A DNA stretch of 64,000 nt, taken from Sclerotiophoma versabilis. Lineage: Eukaryota > Ascomycota > Dothideomycetes > Pleosporales > Didymellaceae. A program made the translations under genes and the position numbers. The notes under the pieces were generated by a model that had not been told where the DNA came from, ran no database searches, and was given only the letters and a program-made list of their open reading frames with translations. Where the stretch lies: the NCBI GenBank assembly GCA_012274445.1, contig JAAROD010000093.1, positions 1,984,001 through 2,048,000 of the forward strand. Direction: 5' to 3'. Shown one piece after another: positions 33,877 through 44,408 of the stretch (the stretch's first letter is position 1; the number at the start of each line of letters is the position of its first letter).

Positions 33877-34730
33877 AGGGCTCACGCGTCTTCTTATACC
33901 GATACTGCAGGAGGCATTGGCAGCGCAATCGTTCAACAACTCTTGGGCCCAGGGTGCAGGGAAATCAGCGCATGATCTACGACCCAATCCCCTCACTTCG
34001 ATCAGAACTACAACCTGTAGAGCTTTCGATGCGACATGGGTGATGAAGATGCCATGTCCACAGCAGTTTCACGAGCTGTTGAGACCTTTAGACCAATTCA
34101 CATTCTTTGCGCCAATGCCGATATTACAGATAAATCGAACAACTCCCCGAATTGGACTATGCCGACTGAGTTTTGGGATTGAACCCATGCTATCAACGCA
34201 CGAGGAACCTTTCTAATGATCAAGCATTCCCTGAAGAGCGTCGAAAATAGTCAGACTTGGTGTTGGAGAAGAGTTAAAATCAGCACCATTGTGACTGGGT
34301 CAGAGTACGGCGTGTTCGGTTAAGCAGGGCGTGTTGAGTATGTATGCTTGTCTGCAGTATGGCCCAGTCAAGACTATCAAGAACAAGATTGTTAGGTTGA
34401 ACTCAAGGCGTTGATCAACTCTATGGGTCCAGGATGGGTGAATACCAAGTTGATCGAAGATCGACTGGATGATTGCAAGGGACTTTGGAGGTAAGCGCAA
34501 GCTACGTACGTGCCATCCAGCCCCAGCCCCGCACAGTCGTGCGCCAGATGCTAAGAAGCAACAATGTCCCACCAAGGAAGAGAGCGCAGCCAACTGACAT
34601 CACAAGAGCAGCGGCATTCATAGCTTCCTCTCCGCACATATCCACATTCCTCGACTTCTCAAGCTGTTCAAGAGATACCCTGCTCCGTTGTACCAGCTGC
34701 GCGAGTCGACGAAGGGGCTACTGAAGGAAC
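33877..34730 (+). pseudogene. Decayed short-chain dehydrogenase/reductase (SDR)
   Basis: The plus strand keeps SDR landmarks in the right order but broken by stops and frame changes. The cofactor loop GGIGSAIVQQLLG is at about 33910-33948. AVSRAVETFRPIHILCANAD follows (34060-34119), then NARGTFLMIKHSLKSVE (34190-34246) and STIVTGSEYGVFG (34283-34320). KTIKNKIV follows in a second frame, then NSMGPGWVNTKLIEDRLDD (34414-34470), and in a third frame PTDITRAAAFIASSPHIS near 34600. In-frame stops occur at about 33973, 34018, 34171 and 34321. It is therefore unlikely to make an enzyme. No intact copy is in the window. Confidence 0.85.
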
Positions 34731-35661
34731 ACCAGTTCCTCTTCAAAGCTTGTAGGAGCAGCAGACATTAGAAAATGGTATAAAAAAGTTGTTTATGCTA
34801 TGTACGAGAGGAAGCTCCCCAGTAGTTGCCTCTGCTTGCTTGTTCTTTGTTGTTGCGTAAGAGACTGCCTTGACAATTTCATACTATTCATACTCATACC
34901 GGATGGAAGCCTTTTTGACAGCTCCTTTGCGGCTTCTTCAGCCTTCTAAGTATAAAGCCTCCGACACACGAAGCTGATGTATCGGCAAAGGGTTGCATAA
35001 AGCCGCTCTAAAGCCATCTGCTTCAACATCGAAGAGCCTTATATAAATTCCTGCAAGATGGCACGCGGAAGACACGACGCCGATAAAATCCTGGTCATAT
35101 ACGCTGAATTCGCAAGGGTATGTTGTTACCCAGGTCATGGAGGATATACAAAACGACTAACTTGATTGGATCAGAATTGAAGTCGACTACATGGTTGGAA
35201 AAAACATTGCGGTGATACCGTCAGTGCTCCATCCTGATATAATCAGTATGGCTCATTTTACTAGTATGATTGAGAGGATCATTAGGTATCTCAAGAGCTG
35301 AGGCAACGAGGTGAAGTTCTATGGATTTGAGGATGCAGCGAGAGAGTGGAATGCGAAGAATACTGTCATGTGAGGATGCTTTGGGTGCAGCGATGCTTGA
35401 TACCACCTGAATCGAATAAGAAAAAAAGCTGGGTAGTGCAGTATTTGGCGAATAATGTAATGGAAACTGGAGTTTTGAGGTATGTGCTCTCAATGGTAGA
35501 CACGGATATTGAAGGGTCCACCACAACCACAAGGCAGGACTTTGCGAGGCCACCAACAAATGGCTCCGCAAGGGCGTCTATAGCGCCTAGAAATGATGGA
35601 GCTAACAGTAAAGTCTCCTGATGTATATAAGTCAAGCAAGGCACACGTGAACACGCACACA
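34731..35661. other. Intergenic, AT-rich in part
   Basis: No gene supported. Open frames on both strands are short and lack motifs. Confidence 0.45.
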
Positions 35662-36330
35662 ATGTTCTTATTGCGACCATCGTTGCGCCTAGCTCGTTCT
35701 TGCTCCTCAACTCGACTTACTTGCGGGGCACCAGCTCCCATCATCCTAGCTACTTCGCAGCTCGAACCGACATTATTTCTGATTTCACAGTCGCGAGGGA
35801 TGACGAACAAACCAGCTTCCCATGAGGTTCGCATTACGCCGATCGAAAAGGACGATTACAATGAGTGGGAGCGGCTGTTCAGACTGTACATCGACTTCTA
35901 CAAGTCCTCGCTTCCGGACGAGCAGTACCCCAAGACGTTCGAACGCATTCTCAATCCACAGAAAGATCTGTACGGTCTAGTATTGCGAGACTCGAGTGAT
36001 CCAAGGAAGCTTTACGGGCTTGCGCATTACTTCCCTATGCAGACACCGTGGGCCGAGGAGTCGCTCATGCATTTTAATGGTGTGTGACGCAATAGCCCTA
36101 GCCGAAGTACCTCAAACACTGAAGCTAATTGTCAGCAAGACCTCTATATCGATCATGAGCTCCGAGGCAAAGGCTATGGACGAAAGGTCATTCAGGCAGT
36201 TGCGGAGGAGGCTAAGAAGCAAGGTTGCACGCGTCTGCAGTGGACGACACAGCACGGCAATCCAGCAAGGAAGCTGTACGATGAGCTGGCCACATGCGAG
36301 TTTGTCCATTATCGTATGAACCTCAGATAG
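35662..36330 (+). CDS. GNAT-family N-acetyltransferase
   Basis: Exons 35662-36079 and 36140-36330 join in phase over a 60-nt intron, 202 residues from the first ATG. An ATG at 35800 would give 156 residues starting at the GNAT domain. The fold is shown by the N-terminal block ITPIEKDDYNEWERLFRLYI, the beta strands YGLVLRDSSDPRKLYGLAHY, the acetyl-CoA loop ELRGKGYGRKVIQAVAEEA (motif R/Q-x-x-G-x-G/A), and the C-terminal GNPARKLYDEL. The extra N-terminus of the longer form is Arg/Ser-rich (FLLRPSLRLARSCSSTR) and could be a mitochondrial presequence. Substrate unknown; possibly a small amine or amino acid. Confidence 0.85.
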
Positions 36331-36969
36331 TGTTTAGAAGTGATGAAGAAGGAAAGAGCCATGTAGACTCGTTGTTGGCACTTGGACACCTGCCCAACCC
36401 ATCTCAACACTCGCCCTTCCTTTGCACTTGAACACCACGAACAACTTATAGTCGCAACCAACCGTCATTCTTCAAGGCCTATCACAACGTCGAAGTCGCG
36501 CCAGAAATGCCCACGACCGTACTTTGGATTCAACAATGAAATCTTTTGATGCATATACACACGCAAACATCAAAAGTATTGCAACCACAGACAGGCTCTG
36601 CAAAGGTCGGTTTGTACGCGAATTACCTCAACCTATGCTTCTCACCTCCACGCAAAGCATAGAACCCAGACCAAGGAATAAGAGTGGCAAATGACGTTTA
36701 AGAGTTTGCTGTAAACGGGTTCGAGGGACGTCCTCTCACGGATATCTGCACTAGTGCTTTCACTGGACGACTCTGAGAACGAATATATAAGTTTGACATG
36801 GGTGGAAGACCCGCAGATTCTTTTGGCGCCCATCTTCCACTCTCAGACACGTCATGTAGAAGAGTCTATGTGCAGCGGCTCAATTACGCATTTCAATTTT
36901 CTCCATCTCACCAAGGAACTGTTTATTACATCATCTCCATCCTTCGACCATATACCTTTCCAAGCAAAC
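36331..36969. other. Intergenic, leader of the next small gene
   Basis: No gene supported. A possible TATATAAG box lies at about 36783-36790, some 180 bp before the next ATG. Confidence 0.4.
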
Positions 36970-37215
36970 ATGTACGCATACCAACATCCAAGAAGCAGGG
37001 AACACTGCCTATTCAATATCGAGACCGCCGGCTCCTCCCTGTCCTACGCCTACAGCGACAACAGAGTCCTGCCGGCACTTGAGTTTGAACGAGCATCCTC
37101 CACTGGTCCCGCAGGCAACTGCAACAGCAAGTCCACGCCCGGTTTCGTAGTCGTACACCATAATAACAATCACACGGTCATACCGCCTCGCGACACGCTC
37201 CCCGCCCGTCTTTAG
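36970..37215 (+). CDS. Small protein of unknown function, 81 residues
   Basis: An ATG-started frame with C-ending codon preference typical of genes in this window (TAC, TCC, GCC, AAC rich). It reads YAYQHPRSREHCLFNIE, SSLSYAYSDNRVLPALEFE and FVVVHHNNNHTVIPPR. No membrane segment or signal peptide. No family recognised. A TATATAAG box lies upstream. The codon bias is the main argument that it is real. Confidence 0.5.
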   Translation: MYAYQHPRSREHCLFNIETAGSSLSYAYSDNRVLPALEFERASSTGPAGNCNSKSTPGFVVVHHNNNHTVIPPRDTLPARL

Positions 37216-37711
37216 GAGCCTGCTGGAATGCGCAGAATCTAGCTTGGGCGACGTTGGTCCATCAGACCCAACGGCAGCTTGGGATGAACATTACGGACGA
37301 CCACCAGGTCATAGCCGAGATCAGACTGCCATAGACGATTGTGTATCCAAATGGGAAAGGATTGGTGCCTTGCAGTGCACTTCGCCATAACCGCGGCGGA
37401 AAGCAGTGTGTCCCACGTGCTGGACAAGGATATCGTCGTCAAGCCCGAGGCCGCAGGAGGGCGGTTGAGTGCAGCAAGTGTTAAATTGTGGAAAGAGCAG
37501 AATAGCATGTGCTGATTATCGGGTGTCATGTTATCTGGCATTTATGGCATTCTGTGGTTGTTGTTAGGCAGCGTTTCGTGGGCGGCTAGGCGTTGATCTC
37601 AGGCTGGTCACTGTACTGGGATCCTATCTTCCCACACGCTCGTGTATTTGTCTGGCTGCCTTGAAGTGAAGTTATCTCATTCGCGGTCGTAGTAATTGGG
37701 CCAGCCTTGTC
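37216..37711. other. Convergent intergenic region, nothing supported
   Basis: Between the ends of the small 81-residue gene and COX18. The minus-strand frame 37239-37541 has no motif. Confidence 0.45.
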
Positions 37712-38836
37712 TCATATCCTCCTGATCTGAGATTTCAACTTCATAGCTGGTGGCATCTGAAGCGGTCTTTTACAAGCCGTGAAGTCTCTAGGTGCGGGAT
37801 ACCTCCAGTCGAGCCACTTGTTCCAGAACATGACTGAGGTTGTGCTTCCAGCCCAGTAGAGCATCAAGCCAGCAGGCAGGTTCTGGCACAATGGGCCAAT
37901 GAGAAGCGAGACACCGAGAAGTACCCTCCTGATGGCATTAGGCCAGTTTTTATCGCTCGTGGGCGCGTTTCTGGTGAAGTAGATATTCGAAAACATAAGA
38001 CCGGATACGATAAAAGGGAGGAACGGGTCGGGAAGGATCAGATTTGGGAACCACAACATGCCTTCGGTCGCAAGTGACGGCTCGAAGAAGGGACTCGTAG
38101 TCATGGCAGCCAGCCCATCGACATTATTTGCTGCCGTCATATCGTTGAGCGCGCCGACATCTGAAAGCACATCAGGGGCCGACAGAGCATCCGTAGCCCC
38201 CGCCACATCGGCTGCGGAGGTCGCATCAGTGATAGCATCACCTTTGAACCAAGCCTTGATGCCTTTTACAGACGAAGCAGTCAGCGCTAGAAGCCCATCT
38301 CTTGCACCACACATCTTCCTTATCACCTCGGCCATGGTGAAGAAGATGGGTATCTGTATCAGGGTCCAGCCAATCTGGCCCTTGAGCGTGACTTTCCAGC
38401 GCGTGTCCAGCTCCGTCACCACTTTCTTTACTTCTCCCATGGTCCGTTGCTTAGCCTCCTGCGGGGTTCGAGCGCCGCCTTGTCTGTGCATTTGCTTGAG
38501 TACTTCATCGCGCTTTTGTCGGGCAAGCGCCTGGCGGAGCGGTTGTAGGCCAACGTAGCGTGCCATGAGCGAGCGCGCCCAGGTTCCGAAGCTGGTGACG
38601 AGTGCAGCACGGAGGAGGAAGGCTGCAGCCGGGATGGCGGCGTACCATGGGACCTGGGTATGGATCAAGGCCATCATCTCGTGTGGGAGGTAGAGGATGG
38701 CATCGAGGACTGGGTCCCTTCGTGGTGCAGATGCATGGAAGGCGCGAGTCGGCGGGCGTATGCTCGACGCACTGGGTGCAGCATGGCTCCAAGCCAGCAA
38801 TTGGCGTGCTGGACGCCGCAGCAGCCTCGAAGACAT
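37712..38836 (-). CDS. COX18: Mitochondrial inner-membrane insertase Cox18 (Oxa1/YidC superfamily)
   Basis: Inner-membrane insertase that exports the C-terminal tail of cytochrome oxidase subunit 2. A single exon of 374 residues from ATG 38836. Residues 1-40 are an Arg/Ser/Ala presequence ending RAFHASAPRR. Membrane segments follow the family: PWYAAIPAAAFLLRAAL, WTLIQIPIFFTMAEVIRKM, FLPFIVSGLMFSNIYF, and RVLLGVSLLIGPLCQNLPAGLMLYW in the C-terminal part. Between segments two and three is an Ala/Asp-rich insert (about residues 200-250, KGDAITDATSAADVAGATDA) not usual in yeast Cox18. It ends in a basic tail. Start chosen because upstream frame has no ATG. Divergent from ALG11. Confidence 0.88.
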   Translation of the reverse strand: MSSRLLRRPARQLLAWSHAAPSASSIRPPTRAFHASAPRRDPVLDAILYLPHEMMALIHTQVPWYAAIPAAAFLLRAALVTSFGTWARSLMARYVGLQPLRQALARQKRDEVLKQMHRQGGARTPQEAKQRTMGEVKKVVTELDTRWKVTLKGQIGWTLIQIPIFFTMAEVIRKMCGARDGLLALTASSVKGIKAWFKGDAITDATSAADVAGATDALSAPDVLSDVGALNDMTAANNVDGLAAMTTSPFFEPSLATEGMLWFPNLILPDPFLPFIVSGLMFSNIYFTRNAPTSDKNWPNAIRRVLLGVSLLIGPLCQNLPAGLMLYWAGSTTSVMFWNKWLDWRYPAPRDFTACKRPLQMPPAMKLKSQIRRI

Positions 38837-39064
38837 GGCTGTGTGGTGCTTTCCTATTTCCCGACCTTCGAGCTCGTCGCGCGTCTGCAAGTTTCGCCGC
38901 GGGAATGCGCACGAGCTCCCAGGGTCCACTGCACCGGCGCGTCATCCCACCTGTCCCGTCGTATTCGGCATTCGTGTCAAGTGTCGAGCTCCGTGTCCAT
39001 CTTCCTTGCATGCCGCATTCTGCTTCTTTTTTGCACCGCGATACCCGGGCCTGAGCTGCTCGCC
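38837..39064. promoter_or_regulatory. Divergent promoter between COX18 and ALG11
   Basis: 228 bp between two start codons pointing apart. Frames crossing it are shadows of the two genes. Confidence 0.5.
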
Positions 39065-40794
39065 ATGGCTCTTCTCTCAGTCGTCCTTTCGCTGCTGCTT
39101 CCAGTCTGTGTTTCCTTGCTATTCTTCCCTGCAATTGTACGCTTCCTTGGTGAGCAAGTGGGACATTACCTGCGCCGGTCGTCGCGTACCAGACGAGAGC
39201 TGCTGCTGGCCAGAGTAGCGAACGAGTCCAAGAAACATGCAGCCGGGCATACCACAATCGAAAATCACGACCCCCAGGAGATTGCGTCTGTAGCTACAGA
39301 TGGTAAAGTGGGCAGCGAGGTAGACGAGCAATGGGAGGGCATTGTTGGCTTCTTCCACCCGTTCTGGTACTGACTTCACTCCACTATCAACTGCATGCTT
39401 CTGACTAATCCTCTAGTAACGCTGGCGGCGGCGGCGAACGAGTCCTCTGGGCGGCAATCCGTGCAACACAGAAGCGCTGGCCGAAAGCTGTCTGCGTCGT
39501 CTACACCGGCGATCACGACGTCGACAAGGCAGCGATCCTCAAGCGTGTGAAGGACCGCTTCAACATCCACCTCCACCCGCCGACAATTCATTTCCTCTAC
39601 CTCACGACGCGCCACTGGGTCCTAGCCAGTACTTGGCCGCGCTTCACCCTGTTGGGCCAGTCACTTGGCTCGTTGGTGCTGGCCTACGATGCCTTCTCCC
39701 TGCTCGTCCCGGACATTTTCGTCGACACTATGGGCTACGCTTTCGCCCTCGCTCTCTCGTCGCTCTTCTTCCCAAACGTACCAACCGGCGCTTACGTCCA
39801 TTACCCCACCATCTCCACCGACATGCTGGACTCTCTACACGCTGGAGGTCAAGGCATTCACGCTGGCGCAGGAAAAGGCTACCGAGGCGCTGCTAAGCAG
39901 AGATATTGGCAGCTGTTTGCTCAGATTTACAGCAAAGTGGGCAGCACCATCGATGTCGTGATGACCAATTCAACTTGGACACAAGGACACGTCAGTTCCC
40001 TCTGGGGCCCTTCCCGCAACAAGCGAAAAAACAACACCAAAGACGACATCGACGTTGTCTTTCCACCGGTTGCAGTCGAAGAAGTCACAGAAGCAGTCGA
40101 AGTATCTCAAGCTAGCGAGAAGAAGCGCGGCCCATACCTCCTCTATATTGCTCAATTTCGACCGGAGAAGAATCACCAGCTCATCCTCGAAGCGTTCGCA
40201 AAATTCCTGCGATCAGATCCTAACCTCCCAGCATACCCCAACGAGAAGCCCAAACTTATCCTCATCGGCTCAGTTCGCGACTCCATCGACGAGAAAAGTG
40301 TGTACAAGCTGCGGCTACTAGCTCACGAACTTCACATGAAGCAAAACGTCGAGTTTCTCTGCGATGCACCATGGCCCCAGATGCTGGAGTGGATGGGCAG
40401 AGCAAGTGTGGGAGTGAATGGCATGTGGAATGAACATTTCGGTATCGGCGTTGTCGAGTACCAGGCTGCAGGGCTGATCTCGGTCGTGAACAACTCTGGC
40501 GGCCCTAAGATCGACATCGTCGTTGACGTGGATGGGAAGCCTACGGGTAAGCCTAGTGTCGGCCTTCGAACAGAAGTACATATACTAACCTGACCAGGTT
40601 TCCATGCCACTACTGCAGATGAGTACGCTGAAGGATTCCGGAAAGCATTGACGTTGAGTCCAGAGGATACCTTGGATATGCGACGTCGAGCAAGGCAGTC
40701 CGCCGGGCGCTTCACGGATCGTGAGTTTGCAGAAAGGTGGTTGAGGAACATGGATAAGCTTGTCAAACTGCAAGTCGATCGTATAAGAAAGTAG
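39065..40794 (+). CDS. ALG11: GDP-Man:Man3GlcNAc2-PP-dolichol alpha-1,2-mannosyltransferase Alg11
   Basis: ER enzyme (GT4 family) that adds the fourth and fifth mannoses to the dolichol-linked oligosaccharide on the cytosolic face. Exons 39065-39366, 39417-40546 and 40598-40794 give 542 residues. An N-terminal membrane anchor (VVLSLLLPVCVSLLFFPAIV) is followed by the donor loop HPFCNAGGGGERVLW, completed across intron 1. Further motifs are TRHWVLASTWPRFTLLGQS, GYAFALALSSLF, VHYPTISTDM, MTNSTWTQGH, IAQFRPEKNHQLILEAF and the GT4 E-x7-E region MWNEHFGIGVVEYQAAG. All family landmarks are in place. Both introns are about 50 nt. Confidence 0.95.
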
Positions 40795-41658
40795 AATGGA
40801 TTGCTCTAGGGGCAGCAAAGGGTTCGGAGTTTTGATGATGTGCATGCATAGACTATTTGATACCATTGGCATTGGGCGGAGTGATAATCAAATCTTTTTT
40901 TTGAGGCTCCTTCCATTGCTAGCTATGTGTGATAACACTACTTGAAGAGCAGGCTCGAAGGTGTGGTAATGCGCATGCTCCTTCGACAAGAAAGTACCTT
41001 CAGCTGCAAAAGAGGTTGGTAAGTCACGGTCGTTATTTGTCAGTGTAGGTCGACTAGTGTGCTTAACAGAGTTGAGTGCTCCGGTTACAGTACGCGGGCT
41101 TGATGCGCATGGATTGGTTCAACGCCTCGCTTGCTGAACTAAATTGCCGGTTGGAGTAAGCGTAGAGACGTAGCGATGGACAGATAAAATCTTGAGAAAA
41201 GCTGACAAGGCGCAAGCAGTTTCCGAGCACGAAGGCTGATCATTGAACACATATCGCAACAACGAGGTATGTGCAAGGGTGGGGAGCATTCACCGAGATG
41301 ATAGTGGGACTGAGCAATTGAGTAGTCGATCACATTGAGCGGACATCGCGGAGGGGACCCAGCTACGTCGTAATCTTTTCGGTTGTAGCCATGCCACACA
41401 AAGCCAGATCGTCTGGAGGAACCCAACACATCACAAGGTGGCTCCAACTTTTGCACTTTTTTGGATTTGTTCCATTGACCTGCCGACCTATACGTTTCTC
41501 ATGACGCCGTCATCGTGTTCCGGTTGGGCCAAAATGCAAGCCGTGTCACTGAAAAGGTCGTGACTATTTCCACCCCAGCAATGGGAATATGCACCGTTGA
41601 TCCGTGTTGAGCAACCCCGAGAGAGGCAAATGGCGAAAGAAATAACGAGAGAAGACGC
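40795..41658. other. Convergent 3' flanks, nothing supported
   Basis: Between ALG11 and RPP1. A T-rich/A-rich tract near 40890-40905. No gene seen. Confidence 0.45.
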
Positions 41659-42168
41659 TTAGTCGAAGAGACCGAAGCCCATGTCGTCGTCGGACTCCTC
41701 CTTCTCTGTAGGAATTTGTTAGTGTCAATTCTCCAGACGTCCAAAATGCGCAGTGTAGCGTACCCTCAGCCTTCTCCTCCTCAGCGGGAGCAGCGTCGCC
41801 AGCGGCGGCAGCACCGGCACCGCCAGCGGCGGCACCAGCAGCGGGAGCAGCACCGCCGCCGGAGCCGACGTTCAGGAGCAGGTCCTTGACGTCCTTGCCC
41901 TCGAGAGCCTGTCCATTGTATCAGATACTGTGTTCCACGTCTTCTTCAATCGCGAGTGCGCACCTTGGCGAACAGGGTTGTCCAGATGGGCTCAACCTCC
42001 TCGATCTTTGCGGCCTTGATCAGGGACTGGAGCTTGTCGGCCTGGGAGAATTAGCACCTGCGCACAATCGTTTTTTCAACTCCACGGCGGGAATCGTACA
42101 GTGATGTCGACACCGTCATCGGCGAGGATGAGGGCTGCGTAGGAGGTGGCGAGCTCGGAGGTAGACAT
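41659..42168 (-). CDS. RPP1: 60S acidic ribosomal protein P1
   Basis: Stalk protein of the large ribosomal subunit that recruits translation factors. Minus-strand exons 42168-42100, 42041-41964, 41908-41764 and 41705-41659 give 112 residues, the usual length. The N-terminus STSELATSYAALILADDG and the helix ADKLQSLIKAAKIEEVEPIW identify P1 rather than P2. An Ala/Gly hinge leads to the invariant acidic end EESDDDMGFGLFD. Three introns in so short a gene are typical for ribosomal protein genes in filamentous fungi. It is divergent from the DUF2408 gene. Confidence 0.95.
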
Positions 42169-42490
42169 TGCGACGATTGAGTATCGTGTGAAGGATAGGT
42201 CGGTCGAGGTGTTGAAGTTCGCGATGTTGGACTGAATTCGTGTGGGCTTGACTAGCTTCGCTTCGCCTAAGAAAAGTGCGCTTACTGATTAAGGGTTAGA
42301 CCGTCTTTTTGAGGGGGTATATCACGTGATCCAGTGACGTCTATAGCTTCCCCACCATCAAGTGAGCTACCGAATCGGTCCACTTGCACGTTGCAACCCT
42401 GAGAGCTGCAGACCACTCTCTCTTTGGGTCTCTCTACTTCGTTTTCTTAAGAATTACGTTACTTTTACCTATTGACCTTTGTCGCGCACA
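42169..42490. promoter_or_regulatory. Divergent promoter of RPP1 and the DUF2408 gene with E-box palindrome
   Basis: Contains the perfect 10-bp palindrome ATCACGTGAT at 42321-42330, about 155 bp from either start codon. It matches the binding site of bHLH proteins such as Cbf1, which in some yeasts controls ribosomal protein genes. A T-rich patch lies at 42441-42475 near the plus-strand start. Function is inferred. Confidence 0.55.
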
Positions 42491-44263
42491 ATGACAGACT
42501 CGCCGTTACCGAGGATCCCGTTGGACCCGAAAGAGCAGCCCATCCTCGACAAGCTGCAGGCGATACGGACCCAGCTCGAGTTGCTGAAACGCGACCGATC
42601 GACATATGTTCGGAGCCAGGATGTTCTGCAATTGTATGATCAAGTCATTGAGCAAGTGATGATCCTCAACGAGATCCGGGAAACAAAGCGCCTAGAACAG
42701 AACAAGGGTAGGTCCGCTTGTTGAGGTTTGTGCCTACGCAAAGTTGCTCACACAATTTGACAGTCGATTACATGCTGGACGACTGCTTCCAACTCATCTC
42801 GCTTGCGTACATGACAATAGGAAAAAACCACGAACCACCGGCTGTGTATGCATCCCTCTGTCGCCACAGATCAACCATCTTGCTGACCACGTGCTTTAGC
42901 TACTCCTATATTTCCACTGCAAAGGTACTTCCTCTTCGACGACTTTATCTGCCTTGATTGTTAACCTAGTTGCAGCGACTCCTGGATCACCTCAAAGAAG
43001 CGATGTTCTACTCCCCCAAGGACTTGGATGGGCTTGGCAATCAGCTGAAAGAGTGCCGACGCTATGTCGAGAGAGGCAAGGAGGAGTACAGTCCACATCT
43101 CCTGACACTTCTAGATGCCCGCATCAAAGTCTGTGAAGAGATACTGGCAACGCTTCGACTCAATCTATCACACCTTACACCCGAACTGACACCAAAGTGG
43201 GACAAGCTCGTTTCTCTCCTTCGATCCCTGGCTGGTTGTAATGCAAGATCAAAATTCCCCCACGAAGAGGTCGATGCATACGCAAAAGAGCTCTATGAGC
43301 TTGAAGAAGAGCTGAAGAAGGACGGCATTACCGCCTACGAGAGCACCGGTTCAACAGAGGACAGACTCATCGAGATGACCGAAAAGATGCAATTGACTGC
43401 GGCCAATGCAGAGCCAGCACCGAAAGCCGAAACTTTGATCTCACAATTACTCCGACGGAACCTACTTTGGGTGGCTCTGATCAAAGAAAAGTCAGCGCTC
43501 TGTATCTATCTAAGGAGACTAAAGGCTAATAGAACGATAGGCAAGGGCGAATCAACCCCGCATTCCAGGATGTGTACGACAAACTTTTGTCCATCCGAAA
43601 CAAGCTCGAAAAGCTGTCGCTTACACAGGCCTGGTCTCTACGCGAAACAGATCTTTGGGACTTCCAGCGCCAGCTGGACCGCATCGACGAGTCACGGGCT
43701 GAAGATGGCAACTTTTACGATGCGCTTGGTAGACCCGCCGAAATTTACGAGCAAAGAGTATGCTTTCTTCAGAGTCAAATGTATATGGCGGCTAACGCAT
43801 GCTCAGACACTGCTTTACCTCCTGCGCAAGAGCTATGCTATCATTTACCAACTACTTCTCACCTCCGAACCTGTTTCCGAGGCGCTACTTCCAATTTACA
43901 ACCAGTTGACGACGCTGAGAAAATGCTTACTCGAGGTCAAGAAGCTTGGCGGTGTTTCTTCTCCGCGTGAACTGTACCCCTACAGTATGAAGGTATGCGG
44001 TTCGTCCAACTCGAAACCCCGAATGTGTGCTGATATCACTGTAGCTGAACTCCATCGACAACATGCGCGTCGATGGAAAGTTCATGGTTGGCGACGAGAT
44101 TCCAGATGGCCAAGGGAGCGTAACGCAGCTTCTGGAAGAATGCTTCGATCTCGCTTACGAACTCAGAAACGACGCAGAGGACAGCAGCTCGGCGGAAGAA
44201 ACACCAGCAGAGGCTACACCGCAAAGCGAAACACCCAGCGAACCCATGGTCGCTAAGTCATAG
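42491..44263 (+). CDS. UPF0662 / DUF2408 protein
   Basis: A fungal protein family of unknown biochemical role; a fission yeast member is UPF0662 C30C2.08. I read seven exons: 42491-42707, 42764-42845, 42900-42924, 42976-43490, 43541-43757, 43807-43992 and 44045-44263, total 486 residues. The joins are supported by continuous helical sequence: NKVDYMLDDCFQLISLAYM, PPAVYSYISTAKRLLDHL, IKEKQGRINPAFQDVYDKL, IYEQRTLLYLLRKSYAII and YPYSMKLNSIDNMRVDGKF. The protein is helical and ends in an acidic disordered tail. Exon 3 is only 25 nt. The donor of the intron after exon 4 (GTCAGC) is atypical. Confidence 0.85.
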
Positions 44264-44408
44264 TTGATGGTTGTTCTTAGTCGTGGTGGCGTTTCGTTGG
44301 GTTCGGGTCATTGGCAGCCAGGCGTCCTTGCGGTGGGACTTTGGAGGTAATTCGTCGGGTTTGCGCGCACCGTTTAATGTAATGTATTCATATTCGCGCT
44401 TTTAGGGG

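Noticed and set aside
38505..39257. 250-codon minus-strand frame and its plus-strand counterparts over the COX18/ALG11 border
   Set aside because: It crosses both real genes and their promoter and has no motif; the two family assignments on either side explain the region.
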